A stretch of DNA of 14,809 bases from Bacteroidales bacterium (GTDB lineage: Bacteria > Bacteroidota > Bacteroidia > Bacteroidales > P3): contig DUQY01000275.1 in assembly GCA_012837565.1 (NCBI GenBank), positions 1 through 14,809 on the forward strand, read 5' to 3'. Numbering within the stretch: the stretch's first letter is position 1; every line of letters begins with the position of its first letter. The notes beneath the pieces are model-generated. The model did not search any database and was not told where the DNA came from. It saw only the letters and a list, made by a program, of their open reading frames with translations. Of this stretch, positions 6,058-13,632 are shown in pieces. A program made the position numbers and the translations under genes.

Positions 6058-7164
6058 TTATTTTTTACTTGTTTGAGCAATCTTTTCACTTTTCCATCTA
6101 TAGAACTCCATAAGCTTATGCTCTTGGTCCTTCAATTCCTGAGGCGTTTCAGAATACATATATTTAAATATCTCTTCTGGCTTATACTCAGGGAAGTTTT
6201 CAGCTTCAATAAACTGTCTATCTACTTCCTTTTTAAATTGTTCTATAATCTTCTCCTCTTCCTTATCAGACCAAAGACCCTTATCTTGTAGATATTTGTT
6301 TAATCTGTCTAATGGATCTTTCTTATGCCAAGACTCTTCCTCCTCTTTTGTTCTATATTTTGTTGGGTCATCACTTGTTGTATGAGCACCCTTCCTATAA
6401 GTAACTGCTTCAATAAGAATTGGTCCCTCACCATTTTCACATGCTTTTTTTGATTCTTGAAGAACTTTTAGCATTGCAAAATAATCGTTACCATCAACCT
6501 GAATGCCCTTCACTCCATAAGCCAAAGCTTTTATTGCTAAGGACTCGGAAGCTGTCTGCATACTTACTGGTGTTGAAATTCCGTATTGGTTGTTTTGAAT
6601 AATGAAGATAACAGGCACCTTCCAAACTCCTGCAAAGTTAATTGCCTCGTGGAAGTCTCCCTCCGATGTTCCTCCGTCGCCCACAAAGGCATATACTAAC
6701 TCTTTTTTCTTATTATATTTTATTTCGTATCCAATTCCTGCTGCATGCAAGAGCTGAGAAGCAATAGGAACACTAATTGGTAAAACTTTTTTAGCATTCT
6801 TATAAGCATTTCCTTCTTCGTATCCCATAAACAAAAGGAATAACTCCTTTAAGGTTACTCCCTTAGATAGCATTGCACCCATCTCTCTAAAAGCAGGTAC
6901 TAACCAGTCTTTTTCCTCAATAATTGATGCTGTTGCTCCTGAAATTGCTTCTTGACCATAATTAGGTGGATATGTAAATATTCTACCCTGACGTTGGTAA
7001 TTAACAATCTGCAAATCGGCAGTACGAGCAAATAGCATATCTTTATATGCCTTCACTACTCTTTGGTCAGATACTTCTGGCATTAATTTGTCATTGATAA
7101 TCTTCCCATGATTATCCATAACCTGAAACATTAACTTATTAATTGGGTTGTATTCTGTGAACAT
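6058..7164 (-). CDS. pdhA: Pyruvate dehydrogenase E1 component, alpha subunit
   Basis: This 368-aa protein is the thiamine-diphosphate-binding alpha subunit of E1. The ThDP/Mg motif runs from GDGGTSEGDFHEAINF (162-177) to QNNQ (190-193). RQGRIFTYPPNYGQEA (59-72) and the loop RKGAHTTSDDPTKYR (257-271, His261) are typical of the family. The N-terminal extension with FQVMDNHGKII and MPEVSD resembles Bacillus/Staphylococcus-type PdhA more than the shorter mitochondrial-like E1 alpha, as I recall those families, so pyruvate is the most likely substrate. It is the first gene of a five-gene operon and has a long leader with tandem repeats. Branched-chain 2-oxoacid dehydrogenase is the main alternative; no sequence feature here settles substrate choice. 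Confidence 0.9.
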   Translation of the reverse strand: MFTEYNPINKLMFQVMDNHGKIINDKLMPEVSDQRVVKAYKDMLFARTADLQIVNYQRQGRIFTYPPNYGQEAISGATASIIEEKDWLVPAFREMGAMLSKGVTLKELFLLFMGYEEGNAYKNAKKVLPISVPIASQLLHAAGIGYEIKYNKKKELVYAFVGDGGTSEGDFHEAINFAGVWKVPVIFIIQNNQYGISTPVSMQTASESLAIKALAYGVKGIQVDGNDYFAMLKVLQESKKACENGEGPILIEAVTYRKGAHTTSDDPTKYRTKEEEESWHKKDPLDRLNKYLQDKGLWSDKEEEKIIEQFKKEVDRQFIEAENFPEYKPEEIFKYMYSETPQELKDQEHKLMEFYRWKSEKIAQTSKK

Positions 7165-7296
7165 ATTAAATCGTATTATTTGGTTTATTTCTATAAATGT
7201 CTTTATATTTTACACTATTAACTATATATACTGTTATTATATTTTACAGATTTTCTCTATACGCTTATAGATTATTTAGATATCTAAGTGTTTTTC

Positions 7297-7380
7297 TTTC
7301 TTTGATTCAAGAAATCCTTTCTTTGATTCATTTTATTGTTTCTTTGATTCAATTTATTGTTTCTTTGATTCATTTCAGAT
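7297..7380. repeat. Four tandem 21-bp repeats in the pdhA leader
   Basis: Four contiguous 21-bp units start at 7297, 7318, 7339 and 7360. Each begins TTTCTTTGATTCA; the last eight bases vary, with TTTTATTG and ATTTATTG in the middle two. The array lies between the putative promoter (7437-7468) and the pdhA start codon (7164), so it would be transcribed as part of a long 5' leader. The period equals two helical turns. There are no unique spacers. Function is unknown: protein-binding sites, an RNA-binding platform reading UGAAUCAAAGAAA, or replication slippage are all possible. Confidence 0.9.
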
Positions 7381-7398
7381 AGAAAGGCAAATAGAAAA

Positions 7399-7424
7399 AC
7401 CTACTTAAAATCTAGGTATTAAGT
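7399..7424. promoter_or_regulatory. Overlapping inverted repeats near the pdhA transcript start
   Basis: Two short dyads interleave here: ACCTA / TAGGT (7399-7403 with 7413-7417) and ACTTAA / TTAAGT (7403-7408 with 7419-7424). They lie just downstream of the predicted transcript start (about 7430) on the minus strand, where a repressor could act. The arms are only 5-6 bp in AT-rich DNA, so chance is possible. Confidence 0.3.
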
Positions 7425-7436
7425 GTTGTACATATG

Positions 7437-7468
7437 CAAATATACATACGAAAACATAAAAATGCAAA
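7437..7468 (-). promoter_or_regulatory. Bacteroidota-type promoter of the PDH operon
   Basis: On the minus strand TTTG (7465-7468) is followed after 20 nt by TATATTTG (7437-7444), matching the Bacteroidota -33 and -7 elements with the same spacing as the promoter at 1393-1424. It predicts a transcript start near 7430 and a leader of about 265 nt before pdhA. No other CAAAnnTA match was seen between this site and the gene. The yeiH stop lies 26 nt upstream. Confidence 0.65.
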
Positions 7469-7494
7469 TAAAAGGAGATAATATTTGGCTTGTT

Positions 7495-8415
7495 TTAGAA
7501 GTTTACAAAGAAAAATAGCGTGCCAACACTAATTATTATCCAAAGCAATATTCCTAATATAAAAGCTCTTGGACCTGCAGTTCTAAGGTCTTCAAGTGAA
7601 AAGGATGTACCTATAAGAAATAGAGCTAAGGTCATTCCACGCTTACCTAACCAATTGATATGGGTATAGGTTTCGGCATACTGTGGTAGGAAATATGCTA
7701 AAAGTATTGCTAATACGAAATATAGGATAAACCATGGGATTTTGATTTTCGATAGCTTGCTTTCTTTTCTGTTAATAAATACTACAAGAAATGAAAGAGG
7801 GATTATCCATAGGGTTCTGGTTAGCTTAACTGTTGTTGCAATTTCTAATGATTCTGAACCATATGCTGCTGCTGCTCCAACAACTGATGAGGTGTCGTGA
7901 ATTGCTATTGCTGACCAGTACCCAAAGTTTTCCTGACTCATATCTAAGGCATGTCCTATTGCAGGAAATATAAACAAAGCTACTGCATTAAGAACGAAAA
8001 CTACTGTTAGGGCAAAGCTTATTTGATTGTTTTTTGCATTTATTATTGGTGAAACTGCTGCAATTGCTGATCCTCCACATATTGCTGTTCCAGATGAAAT
8101 AAGCATTGTTGTATTTTTCTCCACCTTAAGAAGTTTACCAATTATTAGACCAAAGAAAAACACTAAGATAACTGATGCTGCTGTTAGCCAAACTCCTGTT
8201 TGTGAGGTTTCAATTACTTTCTCAAGGCTCATTCCAAAACCCATAAGAACAATAGACCACTGAAGTATTTTGGAAGTATATCCACTTACATCGTATGGTT
8301 TCTTTATCCTAAGGACGGTCAGCAGAATTCCTGATGCTAAAGCTATTGGAGCTGTAAAAAAAGGAAATAAGCACAAGAAAGGTATAATAAAATATAAGGC
8401 TGAAAGCTTTTTCAT
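7495..8415 (-). CDS. yeiH: YeiH-family putative sulfate exporter, membrane protein
   Basis: This 306-aa, strongly hydrophobic protein belongs to the YeiH family (Pfam Cons_hypoth698), often annotated as a putative sulfate exporter, though experimental support for that activity is thin. Family marks include PYDVSGYTSKILQWSIVLMGFGMSL near residues 40-65, SSGTAICGGSAIAAVSPII in the middle, and AIHDTSSVVGAAAAYG further on, all typically well conserved. Roughly nine or ten membrane helices can be counted by eye, starting with one at the N-terminus. It is somewhat shorter than the E. coli protein of about 350 aa, mainly at the N-terminus. It is a single gene, divergent from the lysine operon, with no LysR-type regulator beside it in this window. 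Confidence 0.88.
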   Translation of the reverse strand: MKKLSALYFIIPFLCLFPFFTAPIALASGILLTVLRIKKPYDVSGYTSKILQWSIVLMGFGMSLEKVIETSQTGVWLTAASVILVFFFGLIIGKLLKVEKNTTMLISSGTAICGGSAIAAVSPIINAKNNQISFALTVVFVLNAVALFIFPAIGHALDMSQENFGYWSAIAIHDTSSVVGAAAAYGSESLEIATTVKLTRTLWIIPLSFLVVFINRKESKLSKIKIPWFILYFVLAILLAYFLPQYAETYTHINWLGKRGMTLALFLIGTSFSLEDLRTAGPRAFILGILLWIIISVGTLFFFVNF

Positions 8416-8441
8416 ATTGTTTATGGGTTTTAAATCGACGG

Positions 8442-8449
8442 CAAAATTA
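8442..8449 (-). promoter_or_regulatory. Possible -7 element of yeiH
   Basis: TAATTTTG on the minus strand fits TAnnTTTG and lies 26 nt before the yeiH ATG. No TTTG is present at the expected -33 distance, so only half of the promoter signature is supported. Confidence 0.35.
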
Positions 8450-8569
8450 CATTTATTTCTAAGAATTATAGTGGCTTTTTTGTAATTAATTTAGAATTAA
8501 TTTTTCTTGTTTTGAATATTTAATAAAAGAAGGTTAAGAGAAAGAATTGAGTATGTATATAAACTTAAA

Positions 8570-8599
8570 AAGCATTGGTAAAATCACATAAAAATGCTT
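8570..8599. promoter_or_regulatory. Inverted repeat upstream of the lysine operon promoter
   Basis: AAGCATT (8570-8576) and AATGCTT (8593-8599) are exact reverse complements separated by 16 nt, between the divergent yeiH and kamD promoters. It is about 35 bp upstream of the kam -33 element, a plausible place for a regulator. Apart from this and the promoter elements, the 319-nt yeiH-kamD gap holds only AT-rich sequence, including an AATTAATT duplication at about 8484-8502. It shows no gene. Confidence 0.3.
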
Positions 8600-8634
8600 A
8601 TGTTATGAAAGTTGAAGTATTTCTTGTTTATTTA

Positions 8635-8665
8635 TTGGTAAGGTTATTTTTTCTTCTTATCTTTG
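8635..8665 (+). promoter_or_regulatory. Promoter of the lysine-fermentation operon
   Basis: TATCTTTG (8658-8665) is a full match to the Bacteroidota -7 element TAnnTTTG. A weaker -33-like TTGG lies 19 nt upstream (8635-8638). The predicted transcript start near 8672 gives a leader of roughly 60 nt before the kamD ATG at 8735. Confidence 0.5.
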
Positions 8666-8734
8666 TGCCTCCAATTATAGTCCTTTTTTGGACGTTTAAT
8701 TGTTGATTTGTTTACTATTAAATTAAATATAGAT

Positions 8735-10291
8735 ATGAGAGAAAGTAAGTTAGGATTAGACTTTACAAAGGTTGATTATGCAAAACAATTAGCTAAAAAT
8801 ATTTCTAATGATGTTCAAACCTTTGTCGACAGTTATTCTACTGTGAGTGTTGAGCGTACATTATGCAGATTGATGGGTATTGATGGTGTTGATTCTAACG
8901 AGGCTCCACTTCCTAATATTTTGGTGGATTTCATTAAGGATAAAGGAATGCTTAAACATGGAGTTTTATTCCTATTAGGTAATGCAATTGTAGCAACAGG
9001 ACTTAGTCCTCAAGAAATTGCTGAAAAGACTTCAACAAACGAATTAGATATTACTTCACTTCCTCTTTGTGAAAAGGAAAAAGCTTATAAGGCACTTCAA
9101 CCTTATATTGACAGTAGCATAAATCGTATCGCAGGAAACAGAAAGAAAAGAGAAGATTTTATAAAAAATAATAGCGAAGGAGAAAAACCTTATTTATATG
9201 TTATTGTTGCAACAGGAAACATATACGAAGACGTTATTCAAGCACAAGCTGCTGCTCGTCAAGGCTCAGATATTATTGCAGTTATCAGAACAACAGGTCA
9301 AAGTCTTTTAGATTATGTTCCTTATGGAGCAACAACTGAAGGGTTTGGTGGAACTTTTGCAACCCAAGAAAACTTCCGAATTATGCGTAAGGCATTGGAC
9401 GAGGTGGGTGAAGAAGTTGGAAGATATATAAGACTTTGTAATTACTGCTCAGGACTATGTATGCCCGAAATTGCAGCTATGGGAGCTTTGGAAGGCTTAG
9501 ATGTTATGCTAAATGATGCTCTTTACGGCATTCTTTTCCGTGACATAAACATGAAAAGAACACTTGTTGACCAATACTTCTCAAGAATTATTAATGGATT
9601 TGCTGGTGTAATAATAAATACTGGTGAGGATAACTACCTAACAACAGCAGATGCTTATGAGGAGGCTCACACTGTTTTGGCTTCTGACCTAATTAATGAG
9701 CAACTTGCTTTTGCAGCAGGACTTCCAGAGGAGCAAATGGGACTTGGACATGCTTTTGAAATGGATCCAGAGCTTGAAAACGGGTTCCTTTACGAACTTG
9801 CACAAGCTCAAATGACTCGTGAGATTTTCCCTAATGCACCTCTAAAATACATGCCTCCTACCAAGTTTATGACAGGTAACATATTCCGTGGTCAAATTCA
9901 AAATGCACTTTTCAATGCAATAAGCATTTGGACAGGACAAGGACTTCAACTTTTGGGTATGCTAACAGAGGCAGTTCACACTCCATTTATGAGCGATAGA
10001 TATCTTGCAATTGAGAATGCAAAATATATCTTTAATAATATGAAATCTATTGGAGACGAAGTTGAATTTAAGAAAGGTGGAATGATGCAAAACAGAGCTC
10101 AATCTATTCTTGAGCAGTCAATTGCATTACTTAAAAGAATTGACCAAGAGAATTTGTTTGATGCTATTGAAAAAGGAATTTTTGCAGACATTAAACGCCC
10201 AAAAGACGGAGGAAAAGGACTATCTGGTGTCTTTGAAAAAGATGAGCATTATTATAACCCATTTATAGATCTTATGAAAGGGAAACGATAA
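8735..10291 (+). CDS. kamD: Lysine 5,6-aminomutase, alpha subunit
   Basis: The 518-aa protein is the large subunit of the adenosylcobalamin- and PLP-dependent aminomutase that moves the terminal amino group of beta-lysine (or D-lysine) to C5, giving 3,5-diaminohexanoate (or 2,5-diaminohexanoate). The N-terminus MRESKLGLDFTKVDYAK and the block VERTLCRLMGIDGVDSNEAPLPN match the family as I know it, as does the central region around YGATTEGFGGTFATQENFRIMRKALDEVG. The frame is open further upstream to a TTG at 8708, but family N-termini begin at this ATG (8735), and the length then agrees with the clostridial enzyme (about 516 aa). It leads the operon and is followed by its partner kamE after 66 nt. 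The TIM-barrel alpha subunit supplies most of the substrate and PLP pocket. Confidence 0.95.
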   Translation: MRESKLGLDFTKVDYAKQLAKNISNDVQTFVDSYSTVSVERTLCRLMGIDGVDSNEAPLPNILVDFIKDKGMLKHGVLFLLGNAIVATGLSPQEIAEKTSTNELDITSLPLCEKEKAYKALQPYIDSSINRIAGNRKKREDFIKNNSEGEKPYLYVIVATGNIYEDVIQAQAAARQGSDIIAVIRTTGQSLLDYVPYGATTEGFGGTFATQENFRIMRKALDEVGEEVGRYIRLCNYCSGLCMPEIAAMGALEGLDVMLNDALYGILFRDINMKRTLVDQYFSRIINGFAGVIINTGEDNYLTTADAYEEAHTVLASDLINEQLAFAAGLPEEQMGLGHAFEMDPELENGFLYELAQAQMTREIFPNAPLKYMPPTKFMTGNIFRGQIQNALFNAISIWTGQGLQLLGMLTEAVHTPFMSDRYLAIENAKYIFNNMKSIGDEVEFKKGGMMQNRAQSILEQSIALLKRIDQENLFDAIEKGIFADIKRPKDGGKGLSGVFEKDEHYYNPFIDLMKGKR

Positions 10292-10357
10292 GCCCAACAA
10301 TGGTCAGACCAAAATATTATTTAGAAAAAGAAGTGATAAATATAAAGAAAAGAAATA

Positions 10358-11143
10358 ATGAGCACTGGATTATATTCAACAGATAAGAAAGATTTGAGCA
10401 ATGAACTAAATCTTAAAGAAATAAAGCCTTACGGTGATACAATGAATGATGGTAAAACACAGCTAAGTTTTACCCTTCCAGTTCAATGTGGCGATGAAGC
10501 AATTGAGGCTGCAAAACAATTAATGAAGAAGATGGGATTTGAAAATCCTCAAGTTGTTTTCTACAAAGAACTAACCAAGGGATTTACTTTCTTTAACTGC
10601 TATGGATCTTGCACTCACAATATAGATTTCACTACCATTGTTGTTCCTAAAGTTGACACAAGTGTTATGACTATGGATGAAACAGATGAATATATCAAAC
10701 AAAACATAGGAAGAAAGCTTATTGTTATTGGAGCAAGCACAGGAACAGATGCTCACACAGTAGGAATTGATGCTATTATGAATATGAAAGGCTTTGCAGG
10801 ACATTATGGTCTTGAAAGATACGATATGATAGAGGCTATAAACTTGGGTAGTCAAGTTCTTAATGAAGACTTTATAGCAAAGGCTATTGAATTGAAAGCT
10901 GACTGCTTATTAGTTTCACAAACAGTTACTCAAAAGGATGTACATATAAAAAACTTGGTGGAACTTGTGGAAATGTTAGAGGCTGAGGGTTTGAGAGACA
11001 AGGTAATACTTTGCTGTGGAGGACCAAGACTTAATCTCGAACTTGCAAAAGAGCTTGGCTACGATGCAGGATTTGGAATGAACACTTATGCAGACAACGT
11101 TGCCTCATATATGGCAGAAGAGTTTGTTAAGAGAATGAAATAA
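10358..11143 (+). CDS. kamE: Lysine 5,6-aminomutase, beta subunit (B12-binding)
   Basis: This 261-aa protein is the small subunit, with an N-terminal dimerisation region and a Rossmann-type cobalamin-binding domain. The B12 motif reads GTDAHTVGIDAIMNMKG: His133 is the cobalt-ligating His of the DxHxxG motif. Lys144, in NMKG, falls at exactly the residue number reported for the PLP-imine lysine (Lys144 beta) in the Clostridium sticklandii enzyme. The second part of the cobalamin site, VILCCGGPR (216-224), is present. All key residues are intact, so an active holoenzyme is expected, with a need for adenosylcobalamin. Its stop is 20 nt before the CoA-transferase gene. No reactivating chaperone gene is found beside it in the window. 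Confidence 0.96.
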   Translation: MSTGLYSTDKKDLSNELNLKEIKPYGDTMNDGKTQLSFTLPVQCGDEAIEAAKQLMKKMGFENPQVVFYKELTKGFTFFNCYGSCTHNIDFTTIVVPKVDTSVMTMDETDEYIKQNIGRKLIVIGASTGTDAHTVGIDAIMNMKGFAGHYGLERYDMIEAINLGSQVLNEDFIAKAIELKADCLLVSQTVTQKDVHIKNLVELVEMLEAEGLRDKVILCCGGPRLNLELAKELGYDAGFGMNTYADNVASYMAEEFVKRMK

Positions 11144-11163
11144 AAAAAATACAGAAAAGAGAT

Positions 11164-11826
11164 ATGGATAAAAATGAAATAAGAGATGTTATTGCAAAGC
11201 GTGCTGCACTCGAACTAAAAGACGGATTCCTTGTGAACTTAGGAATTGGACTTCCAACCCTTGTTCCAAACTATCTTAAAGAAGGTGTTGAGGTATTACT
11301 TCAATCTGAGAATGGAATTATTGGCATGGGAGCTAGTCCAAAGGCAGGAGAAGAAAACAAAGAAATAGTTAATGCAGGAGGAGCATATACTTCAGTTGTT
11401 GAAGGAGGATCTACTTTCGATAGTGCTATGTCATTTTCAATTATAAGAGGCGGCCATGTGGATGTTTCTATCTTAGGAGCAATGCAGGTTGATAAAGAAG
11501 GTAATCTTGCAAACTGGGCAATACCAGGCAAAAAAGTTCCAGGAATGGGTGGAGCGATGGATTTGGTTGTAGGAGCTAAGAAAGTTATTCTAGCAATGGA
11601 ACACACAGCAAGAGGAAGCCATAAAATCTTAGACCTTTGCACCCTACCCCTAACCGCAGCCGGACAAGTTGATATGATAATTACAGAAATGGGAGTTATG
11701 AATATCACCGAAGAGGGAATTGTTTTAAGAGAACTACACCCATCATTTACACTTGAGGACATTCAAAATGCAACAGGCACTAAGCTAATTATTCCAAAGG
11801 ATTTAATCCCAATGCAATTACATTAA
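11164..11826 (+). CDS. atoA: CoA-transferase beta subunit, butyrate/acetoacetate type
   Basis: This 220-aa protein is the beta subunit of a family I 3-oxoacid CoA-transferase. It carries the catalytic glutamate in QSENGIIGMG (Glu49), NLGIGLPTLVPNY (25-37), and the conserved GKKVPGMGGAMDLVVGAKKV block. In lysine fermentation this enzyme moves CoA from butyryl-CoA to acetoacetate, yielding butyrate and acetoacetyl-CoA, and its place directly after kamDE fits that role. The enzyme needs an alpha subunit (AtoD/ScoA type), normally encoded next door, but none is present between kamD and the window end. The alpha gene must lie elsewhere, or this subunit shares a partner. Succinyl-CoA:acetoacetate specificity is an alternative that sequence alone does not exclude. 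Confidence 0.92.
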   Translation: MDKNEIRDVIAKRAALELKDGFLVNLGIGLPTLVPNYLKEGVEVLLQSENGIIGMGASPKAGEENKEIVNAGGAYTSVVEGGSTFDSAMSFSIIRGGHVDVSILGAMQVDKEGNLANWAIPGKKVPGMGGAMDLVVGAKKVILAMEHTARGSHKILDLCTLPLTAAGQVDMIITEMGVMNITEEGIVLRELHPSFTLEDIQNATGTKLIIPKDLIPMQLH

Positions 11827-11922
11827 ACCATAATTCATAATTGATTCTTCTTTTTTTTTACAAAGAGGAGTTAATAAAGAAAGATATTCAATAATAATTA
11901 ACCAATAAACACTAAGTAAAAT

Positions 11923-13137
11923 ATGGAGAAAGTATATATAGTATCTGCAAAAAGAACTGCCGTAGGTAAGTTCTTAGGTTCTTTATCAACTGTTCCTGTT
12001 GCCGAATTTGGAGCAACAGTTGTTGAAGCCATATTATCTGAAACCAAAGTAAGAGCTTCAGAAATTGATGAGGTTATTGTTGGTAATGTTCTTATGGCAG
12101 GACAGTTTCAGGGCGTTGCACGTCAAATTTCGGTCAAGGCAGGCATACCATACGAGGTACCAGCCTATGGTGTAAATATGATTTGTGGTAGCGGCATGAA
12201 AGCCATAATGAATGCTTTTGATTCTATACGTGTTGGAGATGCAAAAATTATTATAGCAGGAGGAGCAGAAAGCATGTCAGGAGCAGGCTTTATTATTCCT
12301 CCAACCATTAGAAATGGTACCAAAATGGCTGATTTCAACGTAAAGGACCATATGATAACTGATGCATTAACAGATGCATTTTCAGGACTACATATGGGAA
12401 TAACAGCCGAAAACATTGCCAAAGATTTAGATATAGGAAGAGAAGAACAAGATATATTATCTATCCAATCCCAAGAAAGAGCAATAGCAGCAATTGATGG
12501 AGGGAAATTTAAAACCGAAATAGTACCTGTTGAGGTAAAGTATAAGAAATTCTCAAAGATGTTTGACCAAGATGAATATCCTAACAGAGAAACCTCTTCC
12601 GAAAAACTTTCATACCTAAGGCCAGCCTTCCAAAACCCAGGAACAGTAACCGCAGGCAACTCATCAGGAATTAATGATGGGGCAGCCTTTGTTATGCTAG
12701 CATCCGAATCAGCAGTAAAGAAATACAAACTTAAACCCCTAATGGAAATCGTTGCAACAGGACAAGGCGGAGTAAACCCTGCTAAGATGGGCTTAGGACC
12801 TGTGCCTGCAATCAAAAACGCATTATCCAAAACAAATCTAAAGCTAAAAGAATTTGAATTACTTGAGCTTAACGAAGCATTCGCAGCGCAAGCACTTGGA
12901 ATTCGTCAACTGATTTGCCAACAACATAACGTAACACCAGAATGGGTTCACGAAAGATGTAATGTTAATGGTGGAGCTATTGCATTAGGACATCCAGTTG
13001 GAGCCTCAGGAGCAAGAATTGTAGTAACACTTATACACGAGATGTTACGCTCAAAGAAAAGCCTCGGACTTGCCTCCCTATGTATTGGAGGAGGAATGGG
13101 AACCGCAATTATATTAAAAAATACTAACATAAAATAG
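11923..13137 (+). CDS. atoB: Acetyl-CoA C-acetyltransferase (thiolase)
   Basis: This 404-aa protein is a complete biosynthetic/degradative thiolase. The acyl-accepting Cys88 lies in NMICGSGMKAI, the catalytic His357 in NVNGGAIALGHPVGASGARI-type sequence, and the proton-donating Cys387 in CIGGGMGTAI; the spacing of the three matches the family. It would cleave acetoacetyl-CoA made by the CoA-transferase into two acetyl-CoA, or condense acetyl-CoA in the butyrate-forming direction. A 95-nt gap separates it from the preceding gene. That gap has a T-run (about 11850-11859) but no promoter match or stable hairpin, so it probably stays in the operon. The next gene begins 11 nt after its stop. Confidence 0.94.
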   Translation: MEKVYIVSAKRTAVGKFLGSLSTVPVAEFGATVVEAILSETKVRASEIDEVIVGNVLMAGQFQGVARQISVKAGIPYEVPAYGVNMICGSGMKAIMNAFDSIRVGDAKIIIAGGAESMSGAGFIIPPTIRNGTKMADFNVKDHMITDALTDAFSGLHMGITAENIAKDLDIGREEQDILSIQSQERAIAAIDGGKFKTEIVPVEVKYKKFSKMFDQDEYPNRETSSEKLSYLRPAFQNPGTVTAGNSSGINDGAAFVMLASESAVKKYKLKPLMEIVATGQGGVNPAKMGLGPVPAIKNALSKTNLKLKEFELLELNEAFAAQALGIRQLICQQHNVTPEWVHERCNVNGGAIALGHPVGASGARIVVTLIHEMLRSKKSLGLASLCIGGGMGTAIILKNTNIK

Positions 13138-13148
13138 AAGTAAATATT

Positions 13149-13556
13149 ATGAGTAAAATAAAAGTAGGCGATACCTACACAGAGAAGGTAAGATATACCC
13201 AAGCAAATGTAGATGCTTTTGCAGAAATATCAGGAGACAACAATCCAATCCATATCAATGCAGAATATGCAGCTAAGACTCCATTTGGAAAACCAATCGT
13301 TCACGGATTTTTTGCAGGAGCTATTTTCTCCAAAGTTTTCGGAACCACATGGCCAGGAGAAGGAACAATCTATATGTTCCAAGAAATGTCATTCCGTGCT
13401 CCAGTTTTCGTTGAAAACGATTATACAGCAAAGTTTGAAGTAATTGAAATCAATGATGAAAAACACAGAGGAGTAATAAAATGTACGCTTGAAGACGCAG
13501 AAGGAAAAGCAGCTATAATAGGCGAAGCAAAACTAATGCATAAAGAACGTTTCTAA
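13149..13556 (+). CDS. phaJ: MaoC/PhaJ-type (R)-specific enoyl-CoA hydratase
   Basis: This 135-aa single hot-dog protein has the hydratase 2 motif SGDNNPIHINAEYAAKTPFGKPIVHG, with Asp30 and His35 at the positions of the PhaJ catalytic Asp/His pair. The downstream LPG-like segment WPGEGTIYMFQEMSFRAPVFVEND is also PhaJ-like, as is the length. It is expected to add water to crotonyl-CoA giving (R)-3-hydroxybutyryl-CoA, or the reverse. It differs from the (S)-specific crotonase usual in clostridial butyrate operons. It sits between a thiolase and a short-chain reductase, the other two enzymes needed to connect crotonyl-CoA and acetyl-CoA. Kal (3-aminobutyryl-CoA ammonia-lyase), also a small hot-dog protein, is an alternative, but the Asp/His hydratase motif argues against it. 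Confidence 0.85.
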   Translation: MSKIKVGDTYTEKVRYTQANVDAFAEISGDNNPIHINAEYAAKTPFGKPIVHGFFAGAIFSKVFGTTWPGEGTIYMFQEMSFRAPVFVENDYTAKFEVIEINDEKHRGVIKCTLEDAEGKAAIIGEAKLMHKERF

Positions 13557-13569
13557 ATTTAATTAACAA

Positions 13570-13616
13570 GACCAGATATTATTATTAGAGACTTCTAACA
13601 TAATAGTATTGTGGTC
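13570..13616. promoter_or_regulatory. Imperfect inverted repeat between phaJ and the reductase gene
   Basis: The arms GACCA / TGGTC (13570-13574 and 13612-13616) close a long imperfect stem in which ATA, TATTAT and TTAGA segments of the left arm also find complements in the right arm, around a 4-nt loop near 13590. It fills most of the 76-nt gap, and no U-run follows, so it is not an obvious terminator. It may be a transcript-processing or stability hairpin. Confidence 0.4.
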
Positions 13617-13632
13617 GATTTATATATAAAAG

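Noticed and set aside
5399..6113. Series of short plus-strand ORFs opposite pdhB
   Set aside because: They are shadows of the conserved E1 beta gene, with no recognisable domains or promoters.
7297..7380. The 21-bp tandem repeats as a CRISPR array
   Set aside because: Units are directly contiguous with drifting tails, there are no unique spacers of 30 bp or so, and no cas genes are present.
8708..8734. TTG start giving kamD nine extra residues
   Set aside because: The ATG at 8735 gives the N-terminus and length expected for the family; the extra residues are not family-like and the TTG lacks an SD.
11301..11762. 153-aa antisense ORF within the CoA-transferase gene
   Set aside because: It is a frame shadow of a well-conserved gene. 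Its composition is typical of antisense translation and it has no motif.
11827..11922. A separate promoter or terminator before the thiolase gene
   Set aside because: There is a T-run but no hairpin before it, and no TAnnTTTG element, so an operon break is not supported.
12165..12830. 221-aa antisense ORF within the thiolase gene
   Set aside because: It lies wholly inside a thiolase with intact catalytic residues, has no start context, and reads as the antisense of conserved Gly/Ala-rich segments.
13149..13556. The small hot-dog protein as Kal (3-aminobutyryl-CoA ammonia-lyase)
   Set aside because: The SGDNNPIH motif with Asp/His and the PIVHG segment are those of MaoC/PhaJ hydratases, not of Kal as I know it.
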